The notes beneath the pieces were generated by a model. The model was not told the DNA's origin, made no database searches, and was given only the letters and a program-made list of their open reading frames with translations. The translations under genes and the position numbers were made by a program. Positions 1 through 12,600 of a stretch of 64,000 nt of DNA are shown here, piece after piece (within the stretch, counting starts at the first letter, position 1; each line of letters begins with the position of its first letter). Location: positions 4,085,183-4,149,182 of the forward strand of contig NC_052115.1 of NCBI RefSeq assembly GCF_012273895.1. The letters run 5' to 3'. The DNA is from Zerene cesonia. Taxonomy: Eukaryota > Arthropoda > Insecta > Lepidoptera > Pieridae.

Positions 1-649
1 TTTTCAGGTTTTCTATCTTCGAAATCTCCTTCAGGTCTTAAATTGTCTTCTGGCCGACGTACTGGAGCCCTGTCACCAGGACGCCATTCATCTGGTCTAC
101 GCTTTTCAAATTCACCCTCTGGAAATAAGTTGTCTTCGGGCTTTTTGGGTTTTTGGCGTTCTGCTGGTCGCCATTGTTCTTTTTGAGGTGTAGTAAATTC
201 TCCTTCTGGTCTCAAATTATCTTCTGGTCTACGAGTTGGAGCTCTGTCCCCAGGTCTCCATTCTTCTGGACGTCTCTTTTCAAATTCACCCTCCGGTTTC
301 AAGTTATCTTCGGGCCGCTTCACAGGGGCTCGATCACCTGGTCGCCATTCTCCTGGTCTTGTATATTCAACATCACCTTCTGGTTTCAAGTTATCCTCAG
401 GTTTCCGTGGACGCTGTCGTTCCGCTGGACGCCACTGGTCTTTTTCAGGAGTTGTAAATTCACCTTCTGGCTTCAAATTATCTTCAGGCCGTCTGGTTGG
501 TGCTCTGTCACCTGGGCGCCATTCCTCAGGTTGCCTTTTTTCGAATTCTCCTTCGGGCTTAAGGTTATCTTCTGGCTTAGTTGCTTTAGGCCGCTCGACG
601 GGTTGCCAACGGGGACGTTCTGGCTCTTGAAAATCACCTTCGAGATATA
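1..649 (-). repeat. In-frame tandem repeat: seven ~88-bp W-R-P / EDNLKPEG modules
   Basis: Each module reads W-R-P-(G/A)-(D/E)-R, a short Pro/Arg/Lys stretch, then PEDNL(K/R/F)PEG(E/D)(F/V). Module types alternate as A (GDRAPT ... FTTP), B (AERQ ...), C (GDRAPV ... FE-KRRP or similar), and the A-B-C trio occurs twice, so there is a higher-order unit of about 260 bp over the basic ~88 bp one. The array continues past the window edge. Confidence 0.85.
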
Positions 650-3600
650 AGTGATCTTCATGAATAACTGCTGTGGTTCGATTGACATGTTTTTCATCAT
701 AATCTTGTTTGTACGCGGAAACCACGCTCGTGGTGTGCTCCACATCGAACAATGGCTCCGGGACATCGTTGTGTGGGCAACGGTGATGCCTGAAAAAATA
801 AACACGAATTTTATGTTAGTGGGCTAAATTACAAATAAAAACTTTACTGATTTTTTACAATAAGTGATAAATAGATTCTGATTTTAAGAAAAAATATGGA
901 ATATTAAATCGAATCAGTCCACATATAACTTGTTATTTTAAAGTAAATATTACTTTAATGGAGTTTTAATAAAATTCCATAAAGTTTACAAAACTCAAAC
1001 TAACTTAAAAACTAAAATCTAAAACTTCCAAAACAATATTCAGTCACCTTTTTATTCTATAAGGATGCAAATGTAAAGGGAAACGACGTTGAAATGCCAA
1101 AGGCGGTAGCGTAAGCAATTTAGCCATCACACGCGTCCATCGCGCCCTTTATATAGAGCCCATAAGATCACTACACGAGTTATAACTCAATTTCAATAAA
1201 TTTGACTGTATAAACCGAAAATCACAAAATATCGTCATCATATAACTATGTGACAGATTTTAATGAGCTTACATATTCACGTTTTATTACAAAGGCTTGA
1301 ATATTTATTAAGAAATAATTGAAACGACTGAAATGTCGTATGGCGCTCTCACAACTGCCGTACGTAGTAGCGTTTAAGTATGAAAAACCATCCTTCAGTA
1401 TTAAACCTTATTGAATCCCGTGTAACGAACATTTTCTATTAAAAATACAAACCGAATATTTCGCATGCTTTAAAAATTAATGTAAATATTTTCAACAAGT
1501 CTAAAATTAACAATTAAATACTTTTTTTTAAAGAAAACCTATTACTTATACTAAACAGACTGTTCATGAATAAAACTCTAATCAGTTAAAAATGGTTTTC
1601 ACACGTACAGGTGTTTGGCCTCGTACCCTGTAAATTTTGTTACCATAGAAACCGCCCTGAATCGAAGGGGCTAAACCAACTGAAATATCTAAAGGCTAAT
1701 GTATACATGCGAATAAATTCTTGAAGTTCTAACACTGATGTTACTCATAAAGAATCAATGGAACACAAAAGTGGGTGTTTGTAAGAGTCCCGATTTAGCG
1801 CTGACTAAGTGCTTTCATGAAAGGAGATCCATCTCACTTGCTACAGACCGTCCTTAATTAATCATAATTTGTCGGATTTTTATCGATGATATCCGTGAAT
1901 TAAGCTGTGGAGATTTTAAATAAGGTGTATGTATTTTTTATTACTTCTAATTATTCTTAATCCTACTAATATTATAAACGCGAATGTTTGTAAGTATGGA
2001 TGTATATATGTAAAGATGTTTGTTACACTTTCACGCAAAAACTACTGAACCGATTGCAATTAAATTTAGTACGTAGATAGCTGGACAAATGGTATAACAC
2101 ATAGGCAACTTTTTTCCCGATATTCCTACGGGATACAGACTTACGCGGGTGAAACCGCGGGGCGCAGCTAGTATCTTCATAAATGATAACAAATTTGAAA
2201 CGGCTCGTTTTTCTCATACATGTCTACTTAATTTCTATTCTTATATATCCTACAACATGGAACATTTATTTACAATTCAAACAAACAAATTTATCAATGT
2301 TCAACATCCCTACTTCCCTACTAATCCCTACTAATATTATAAATGCGAAAGTAACTCTGTCTGTCTGTCTGTCTGTTACGCTTTCACGCCTAAACCACTG
2401 AACGGATTTTGATAAAATTTGGTATGAAGATACAACTGAACTTGGGAAAGGACATAGGATACTTTTTATCGCGAAAAAAGGGTAGAAAGGGTTGAAAGAG
2501 GGGATGAAAGTTTGTATGAAAGTTCGTTATTGTCAAACCGATTTTGATGAAACTTGGTATCAAGATGGAGCTAAACGTGGGAAATAACAAACCATACTTT
2601 TTAATGGGAAGAAAATACTCCTTACCATGTCGCGCGATATAAGGGAATTATACGCGGGCGAAGCCGCGGGCGAAAAGCTAGTATTTTATAAAATATTACC
2701 TTATACCGTTTAGTAAAAAATATTGTTGACACAGTTGTATAGCCTAGTAATTGTTTTAGGAATATATCAAACTCGCAATCCCATTTATTATCTTATCGTG
2801 TTAAACCTAGATTAGCTTAATCTTTCCGTGTCATATGCAAGGGACACAGGATTGTTAGCATATTTTTCTGGTTCAGTTAAATTCAATCAATGTTTTGTTG
2901 CGATTTTCGAATATTGTCGATAATAACGATTAAATGTACTTGTGAATGACCATGTTCAAAACGGCCACGGTATTTTTATTAATCCTACTAATCCTACTAA
3001 TATTATAAACCCGTAAGTTTGTGAGGATGTGTGTGTGTTTGTTGCTCTTTCACGCAAAAACTACTGAACTGATTTCAATGAAATTTGGTACGTAGATAAC
3101 TGGACAACTGGAATAACACATAGGCTAATTTTTATCCTGATATTCCTACGGTATACAGACTTACGCGGCTGAAACCGCGGGGCGCAGTTGGTAATGCTCT
3201 ACAGATCTCTTTTTGTATTGTAAGAAATATGGATGTAAATAGAAAACTATCAACACGAAGTCCAAATGCTATCCTATTATTATTGTTAATGCCAAAGTTT
3301 ATGAGAATGGATGTATTTTTATATGTTTGTTACTCTTTCACACGAAAACCCTTGAATGGATATTGATGATATTTGGTAGTGATGAAGCTTATGTATCAGA
3401 ATAGCACATGAGTTTTAGAAATACTTGCTTCTGCCAGCCGGTTCGTCCGCTAATAAAACGAATGAAATTTATCGCACTTACTGGAAAAAAAATCATATTC
3501 AATTAACAAATCTTTGTAATACAAACATCACCACTTTTTCGAATATCACTCGTAAATAAAGCGTGGTAATAATTAAAGAAATATTAACGCGTCATTCATA

Positions 3601-6600
3601 AACTATTTCGGTTTCACAACTGCTGAATAAGGATTCCCGTACATAACATGATGCAACGTCTCAGAAGCCATACATTAATGCATTATCCAATTTCTCTAGT
3701 ACTATTAGAATGCACTTTATTATTAAGAAATTGATGCTCAACCTGATATTGATCAACCCTATTGAAAGAACTCGGGTTACTCGGGTTATACCAATAGTAT
3801 GAAGCTGAAGAGTTTTTTTATTTGTTTGCTTGTTGGAACACGCTAATCTCAGGAACTATCAGGCCGATTTCATTAATTGTTGCGCTCTTGCGTTTCGAGG
3901 TGATCCCGGTTATAAGCTATTCATGTTCCACGGGCAAGCCCGGAGCGGTCTGTCAGTAAATTATTATTCACAAAAATTACTAAAAAGATTGTTGAAATCT
4001 AATCTTACCCACTCTTGCTTCTTATAAAAAATACTCTACCCATAGTTTTTGAAAACGTTGATTAAATTATTATTTGTAACAAAAAACTAAAGGGCCTTCA
4101 ATTTGTTAGAACTAGACCTAATTTAAATTGGACCACATAGGAGGCACCTGCTTTCACAAGTAAAAAGAATAAAAAAATCGATTAACCCAGTAAAAAGTTA
4201 TGATATGATATAATGATACGCAAGATACACCGTCAAAAAACAATTTTTTTCGAGTTGGTGGAAAAGGCTTGTAAATGATCGAATTACATAGATGATATTT
4301 GAATTCTCATTCTATCAATGTCATGACCTTTTTGATTAATTCTGGAGACAGATGATTTCATTTAGTACAAAGTACGAAAACCACAACCGAGATAGGTCAT
4401 ACTGAATGAGCAACGAGGGTAGGCGACCGTGACATAAATATTTATAAATAATTTCGTATTTTCCTTAAAATCTCCTTGGTGGCCATACAACAAGCCACCT
4501 GATATATGAATGCATATGTGTTGTTTCAACCATGACTAAAGATTTTTTCGTATATTTCTAACTAGCTATACGCCCGCGGCTTTGCTCGCGTGGAATACAA
4601 ATCTTTAATTAGTGTATTGGGATTTCGAAGAGGCCGTACTTATGACATTTTTTCTAATCTAATCCTACTAATATTATTAACGCGAAAGTTAGTAAGTACA
4701 GAGGGATGGATGTTTGTTACGCTTTCACGTAAAATGAACTTTTTACGATTTTATGAAGCTACAATAATATATTAAATAATATTCGTAAGAATAAGACACG
4801 AGCTATATAAATACATATTGCCTGGGGCTCGTCCGCGGGAGAAACCACGCGGCACAGCCAGTTAATATATAAAGCTGAACAGTTCAACGCGTTAATCTCA
4901 GGAACTACTGGGCCAATTTGGATGAAATATAGTACAGAGATAGTTCGAAACCTGGGAAGGGACATATAAATAACAGAATTCCCACGGAAACGGGAAGTAC
5001 GCGCGCAAACACAGTGCAGGAAAGAGCTTTCCGCCCCCAGCTTCGCCCGCGTGGAATTAAGTTATATCGCTTTCATCTCCCTATATCAACTCCTTCTACC
5101 ATTTTTTTCGCGATAAAAATTATCCTATGTCTGTGTCCTGTTCTACCTTCATACCAAATTACAAAAAAAAAAACTTACAAAAAATGGTTCAGTGGTTTAG
5201 GCGTGAAAGCGTAACAAACAGACAGACAGACAGAGTTACATTCGCATTTATAATATCAGTAGGGATTTAAATATTATTTTGATTGTCATCTCTTTATAAA
5301 AAGATTATGAAAACTACATGCCCACTCTGTTCCACTTTAAATAGTCCCATATGTAGTGTTGCACTCAACATATTTATTTATAGCCATATTTCTGCAATAT
5401 GAAAATAAACAAAGACAGTAATGGAAACATGAGCCCTAGCTGGATTTTCATAAGAAGCCAGATGTGCATCTGCTTCAATGCCTGACTCACGAAATGGTGA
5501 CGAGATTGAATGTTTACTATATTGGGAGGATTGCTCAACGCAGATTGAAGTAATGACGATGAGTAACAAAGAAACACATTTTAAATTTACACACATTAAA
5601 ATTTTTTTAACTTTATAATTAAAGTTTTTTTAACAAAAATGTTCTATACGCGGTTTTACCACATTTGCTTAGCCATATTAATTGTTAACTGTAGTGAACG
5701 CTTAAAATAAAGTCCAATTTTTGTAGGTACCTTACTATATTTATGCTTATTTAAACACATAAGTTGGTTTGTTCACACATCACACACGTTATCATCCGAT
5801 AATGTATAACAATAACCGAATCATGAAATATTATCGTTTATCTCCATTTCAAAATTTATTTATTATCAAGTTATATAAGCGTGTACAAACTACGAAGGTC
5901 ACCTTTGTTGATTCCAAGTTCGAAATAATCAACGCCCGGAAACAATTTAGCAAGTGTAGCTAAGAACATTCAATCATAGACTCATAAAAAATTGTATATT
6001 ACAGATTTGCGCTACGTGATTTTAACACAGACGAGCCATATGGTCGACGACCTTCTATGGTTGTGTTTATTAAGAACTAGCTGTGCAACTCCTACACGAA
6101 ATATACAAATCGGTATCCTACTTTTACTGACATCTGTCTGGGATTAAACTGTCAATAGGCTTACAAAACATAACAAAAAAATTATTGAACAAACATTTTA
6201 TATTCATATATAATTTGGAATTATCATACTCTTATTACTGTAAATTAAATTTTTAATGAATATTCAACTGTCAGTTCTTCAAATAAAATTCATTAAATGA
6301 AGTATATTTATGAGTAACGGAAGGTACCTGTCGTTACTCATAAAATTATAAAATTGAATATGATTAAGTAAATAAATTATATTTTCTTAAAATCACTACA
6401 TTGTAGTACGACCTTTTGCAATAGAAACAGGGAGGGATTGTAGGGTTAGGAAGTGAATATCTTCAAATAACATTCATAAAACAAAATTGCACAAATAAGC
6501 TTCGTTGACCCCACAATAAATGCCTACATAGAATCGATATAAAAGTTGTATCTGTTGTTCAACTTTCATGCATTTCTTTTAAAAAGTATGAACACCATTT

Positions 6601-9600
6601 TCAGTACGGTATCCAATAGCATTGCAATTATAAGAATACATTAAAAAATCTCCGAGTCTCTCCATGTTTGGATAGCAACTAAAGACAACTTTCCTTGCAG
6701 AGCGCATTGGGGTCGATCTTTTTTCAAGCCTTATATGATAATGGGCCGATATCTCGAGACTCGTCGGCTTAATGGTCACAATCGGATTTCTCGAATTGAT
6801 TTGTATTTTAATGAAAGAAAGAAAGAAATTATATACGTTTATTTAACGGAACACAATTTATTTCAATATCACCCTTGGTTATACATGGAATAACTCAAGC
6901 CGAAAAGAAATATTTTTGCTTGAAAAATATCTGCTTTGCTGGCATTATTCAATCTATCTTATCAGCCAGTAAACCAAAAAGTCGACGAAATGTGCGATAA
7001 TGCAGTTATCAAAGAAAGCATTAAACAGTTTTTCACGTATGCAGCACTAAAATAAAATATATGTACATACCTACCTACTAATTTAATTATATTACCTAAA
7101 TGTTTATAACTCTTTATTATAGGAAAGAAGTAAAATTTAATCAAATTGAAACAACTTGTAATAAACTGCTTGTTTTTGCAAATTTAATTAAACTTTACTA
7201 CAGAATGTCTGTATGAAATCTTCGCTCGTTAAATAGATAAAGCAAAGAATGTCACTTAACGACACATCTAATTAAAGACGAGATAAATCTCTCACTCATG
7301 TGCAACAAAGATAACATTGAAAGGAAAGTAGACGACGTTCCCGCCGATCTTCACTGCGAACTCATCAATTACTTTATTTAACGCTTCATTAACAGCGCTA
7401 TTTTATGTCTAGACTATGTCACATGGTAGTAGATCCGAAAGAAATAACAAATAATTCGGATATAAGTTGAAACGAAATTGGAAAGTACAAAACTGGAATA
7501 TGCGGTGACGTAAGACTTATCGTCCTGAACACTAAGTTCTTACATCGCACCAAGTAAACAAGTAAGAAACGAGTTTGAGCGAGGACGTGGGCTCCGAGCG
7601 GTGAGATCATCGACGCGAATAACTACCAGCCTGAGGTCGTAGCCTGCACCATTTCGCGTCGCGTCTTTCTAATTGCCATACAAATTTGTATACCAAGTAC
7701 CGACCGATGTTACATTTTGTTACCAAGTTTTTAAGATTCAATCGTATAGCTTCAAATATTTTAAATGTATTTAACACGATTACTACTATCTCTATAATAA
7801 ATAGGAATATTATTTTTTATCACTCATTATAATTAAATTAAATTCTTCTATAAGAATTTAATTATGTACTTAGATTTGTGTGCGTCACTAGAATGTTTTT
7901 TAATAATTTTTACTTCTGTGATTTTTTCTTGTCGTTATTACTTTATTCTTTTATCAGTTTATGAATAAGATACCTACTTTTCATCTACCGTCTATAAAAT
8001 GTCATGTCTTACTGCAATTTATAAGCCATATGGCAGCATTATAACCTGTATATTTACAAACATATTATACAATCAAGCTTATTCTAAAGATTGTAAGGTC
8101 AAGTCAGTACCATCGTTTATAACTCAATTGAGGAACTGAGTTGTGGGCGAGAGAGCTCGTGCAACCACTTTACTTATTATTAGCTATTACTCCAATAGTT
8201 TAGAATGATGCTATCACAATGTGGGGCTTGTTAAAATGCAATGAAGCTTATTACAAAGTCTCTGCTGCGTACGCTCCACGGATATGCATAATTGCGTTAT
8301 CCGTTACAATTAATTAGGCTAACTCCATTTTTAAATTGTGGACAGCTATAAGCTTCATATATATTGCGTACATTAATGTTTATTTTTCATTTAAATTTGT
8401 TCATTTAATCTTTAAAACATACAACTGAAGGAAACTGAAAACATGATCCAAAGGAAACGTATGTATTATACCTATAAAGTATTAAAACTTTCATATAGTT
8501 ATGTAAACAAAAGTAACATAATAATATAGTTTTCACTTGTACCCATACTCAACGAAACAATTTTCTACAACGTAAATTATTCACAATTGAACATAGTGTG
8601 AACTAAAGTTGGTGAAATGTAAACATTCAAATGCGCGTATCGCTTATTGCCATAAAAGTGGTATTGGAAATCCGTTCATGTACCGCGAATGTGAGTCCCA
8701 ATGCTAAATTAACATACAATAACATGTATGTCGGAATAATTTTCTGGGAACGATTCGTGATCATAATACATCACGAAATCCACGACAGTGACGTAGGCTT
8801 ATGTGAAAATATTTGAACGAAATTATTTGGGAGAGACTTTCCAGGATTGGTATATATATTTATTTCGAAACGTTTAATAAGGTCAATTATTTATATCTTG
8901 ATAATTTTTCTGTCCAATCACCCGTTTCGAAGACATATGTAATCCGTATTTACTGTATTATAAATGTACATTTAATACAGTTCGATACTTTTAGAAATAA
9001 ATATCACATTTTTTGCTTTTCAAATTGTCCCTTAATTTTTATCAAATACATAATGTTAAAAAGTAAGTGCTATGATAAGTTCATTAAGTATTTATATAAC
9101 AGGTATTGGAAACAACAGTTGACTGGTGAACAAATAGATAGGCGAGTGATTGGGTTGATACTTGATACCAAATAGTACATACAACTAAATATGCATGACA
9201 GAAAATAAATATATATTTCTATCCTTCAAAATATGCATAAATGATTTATTATCCAGTGATTTTCTGTGATTCCATAATAAACGATTAAAATTTAAATAAA
9301 TGTAAGTTTTATATTCAATTAATTATTCAACGCACAGGTATAATAAAATATCGTCCACACCTTATGCGACGAGTGAAAACATAGGTTCCCTAGAGGCTAT
9401 CTAGCTTGTCGAATCAGTTCGCATACAGACGTGTCGTGAATACTTATTTAGTATGTACGTGGATTTTATCGTTAATTCCACACAAGTCACGTCTATATAC
9501 TTGTTACTTAATTATTTATTGTAATGGGACACGTTATTACTGTCTATTTATTTTAATATATTCCCTCGACATCATAAACATTAAATACTGACAAATACTG

Positions 9601-12600
9601 TTTGTCACTCGTTCTATTCATCATATTAAATTTTAATTTCCAAATTAATACTGATAATGATACTAACAATGATTTTGCAAAGCATTGTGCATTTTCCTTT
9701 TCGAAAGCAGTACGATTCTTGAAAAAATAATAAGTTAAATGTTAGTAATGGCGAAATAAAGTCACAAGTATTAATAACGTGCCCACGTAGACGTTAGAAC
9801 TAGTTTTAGTCGAAATCATTAAGATATAGATACTAAAACAGATACATATAGATAGCAATATTCACCTACGCAAGAATATTATAATAGAGTATGTAGGCCT
9901 TTGCAACAAACGGTACTAACGACGTCTCTTTATTTCGTAAATTTTTTAATAGAGACGATAGATAGAGCCAACCATTGACTTCTAACTCTACATATTTAAA
10001 GACGATTTTAGTTCATGATTTTCAACTCACTGTAAGGTATCGAGAAACACAATAACGGACTGTAACGCGACAATTTTATCGATTGTCAATATGATTGCCA
10101 TGGTATTTGGAACAGCAGACCTACCTATGTACCTACATATTATGTAGCACCACCTTTCATACAACCAACGGTTGTCACAATGGCCGCACATGTTAATCTT
10201 TGTTACAATCTACTTTTGTAATCAGCTTGCAGGGGAATCATGTAGAGTTTTTTTTTTGGATAACAAACTCTATTATGAAAAGGCGATGGCGTGACAATGT
10301 AGAGTTTTATTTCTGCAAACAGATTTCATTGCGCCTCGCATTTCCGAAAAAGAGCATGCCTCGAGTCATTTCCTAGTAAACATATTAAATATGAGTCTCT
10401 GGAATGAACGATTATTACAGTTGTTACAATGTATTAATAGCCTTTGTACGTATAAATGGCCTTTTTAATCCCCCTTTAAGGGGTCATCATGTACCTTTTT
10501 ATATGCGGCAGCGGACATTAGATAGAGACAGGATATCAGTATCTATTAGTACCTGCTTTAATAAATCTCTAAGCAGATCAACACTGTACAATAATTGATT
10601 TTTAAAACAGAAATTATAATGCAATATGAATGTTTTATAGACCCTAAAACGATGGTTCATAATTTTTATGTTTGTATGTGCATTATGCATCATAGACGTA
10701 GAAACCACTGCGCTTTCTAAGTAGGTTTTTTACTCAAATAAAACTGACGAGATATAACTATCATAAGCCGTAAAAATTTAAATCTATCTCTTTTTCGGAA
10801 TTCCACGAAATGCAATTATTTCTAGTCCACGAAAGGGTAGCCAAAGGCGGAAAGGGACTGTATAATAATATTATTTTAATACAGAGTTTCATTAGATCCA
10901 GCGGTTCCTGGTACAATTTATTTCAGTTGATGATGATATTCTAAGACAAAAAACGTAGGTAGGCAAACTACCTATATACGTATGTCACAAAACTGTCGTT
11001 AGTTACTCTTCGATCAGTATATATATATTATAGACTTATAAGTCGATGTAGTTACTATGTTCTATTCGAGTTTATCTCTTCTTTTATTTCCTTATCAATA
11101 TTATCATTAGATATTAATACTTGGTAATGATAAATCAAAAATGCTTTTGAAATATAACATTCATATAAAATATCAAAAATGTTAATTTCATTTATACTTT
11201 CTCGAATTGAAATCCTTCGTAAATGCTGGTATAAAACAATTTGTTTTTTCAATTTTCCACATTTATAGCTAAATATACTTTTAAATAATATTTAGTCCAT
11301 TAACTTAAAATACCGTTCTGTAATACATAACGTCATCGCAATACATAAAAGGAAATATCCGCGGCTGGTATCTGGCCTTACCGACGACTGACGAAGGTTT
11401 TTATTCTTAAACACATTTAAATATCCTTTGCAGTATGACTGTACATTTTTTAGCCCATTAACAGTTATTGATACCTAGTTCTTTAATTGATATATAAGAA
11501 GCACGTACCTAACAACCTAATAGCTGTTGTATTTAAACATGGAACACTCAAATAAAATACTTGGTTTTCTTCAAGCTTATTTCATTTATTCAACAACAAT
11601 AAGTTGATAATTAACCAAGTCTAGAAACTGATATCTGCTATAATGAAGCAAGTCTGTGGTCAGGGTTTATCGACGGACAAATATAGGTAACCTATCGGGC
11701 ATGCATGACATATAGCTATCGAGTTCCTCGTTTTGCTTCTCTAAATATAATAATAGATCTATTCATCCGATGAGAGAAATAACATCGCTGTAACTCTTGA
11801 TTTGAAATCGAAATACATATAATTCTACTAACTTTCTACTGAATTCGAAAAATTAATTTNNNNNNNNNNNNNNNNNNNNNNNNNNNNNNNNNNNNNNNNN
11901 NNNNNNNNNNNNNNNNNNNNNNNNNNNNNNNNNNNNNNNNNNNNNNNNNNNNNNNNNNNNNNNNNNNNNNNNNNNNNNNNNNNNNNNNNNNNNNNNNNNN
12001 NNNNNNNNNNNNNNNNNNNNNNNNNNNNNNNNNNNNNNNNNNNNNNNNNNNNNNNNNNNNNNNNNNNNNNNNNNNNNNNNNNNNNNNNNNNNNNNNNNNN
12101 NNNNNNNNNNNNNNNNNNNNNNNNNNNNNNNNNNNNNNNNNNNNNNNNNNNNNNNNNNNNNNNNNNNNNNNNNNNNNNNNNNNNNNNNNNNNNNNNNNNN
12201 NNNNNNNNNNNNNNNNNNNNNNNNNNNNNNNNNNNNNNNNNNNNNNNNNNNNNNNNNNNNNNNNNNNNNNNNNNNNNNNNNNNNNNNNNNNNNNNNNNNN
12301 NNNNNNNNNNNNNNNNNNNNNNNNNNNNNNNNNNNNNNNNNNNNNNNNNNNNNNNNNNNNNNNNNNNNNNNNNNNNNNNNNNNNNNNNNNNNNNNNNNNN
12401 NNNNNNNNNNNNNNNNNNNNNNNNNNNNNNNNNNNNNNNNNNNNNNNNNNNNNNNNNNNNNNNNNNNNNNNNNNNNNNNNNNNNNNNNNNNNNNNNNNNN
12501 NNNNNNNNNNNNNNNNNNNNNNNNNNNNNNNNNNNNNNNNNNNNNNNNNNNNNNNNNNNNNNNNNNNNNNNNNNNNNNNNNNNNNNNNNNNNNNNNNNNN

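Noticed and set aside
153..650. 165-codon plus-strand open frame rich in F, W and S
   Set aside because: It is the complement of the repeat exon on the minus strand; its regularity comes from that repeat.
8813..9175. 120-codon open frame with Tyr/Ile-rich protein
   Set aside because: It starts with TTG, its composition mirrors AT-rich DNA, and it has no recognisable domain and no splice or promoter context.
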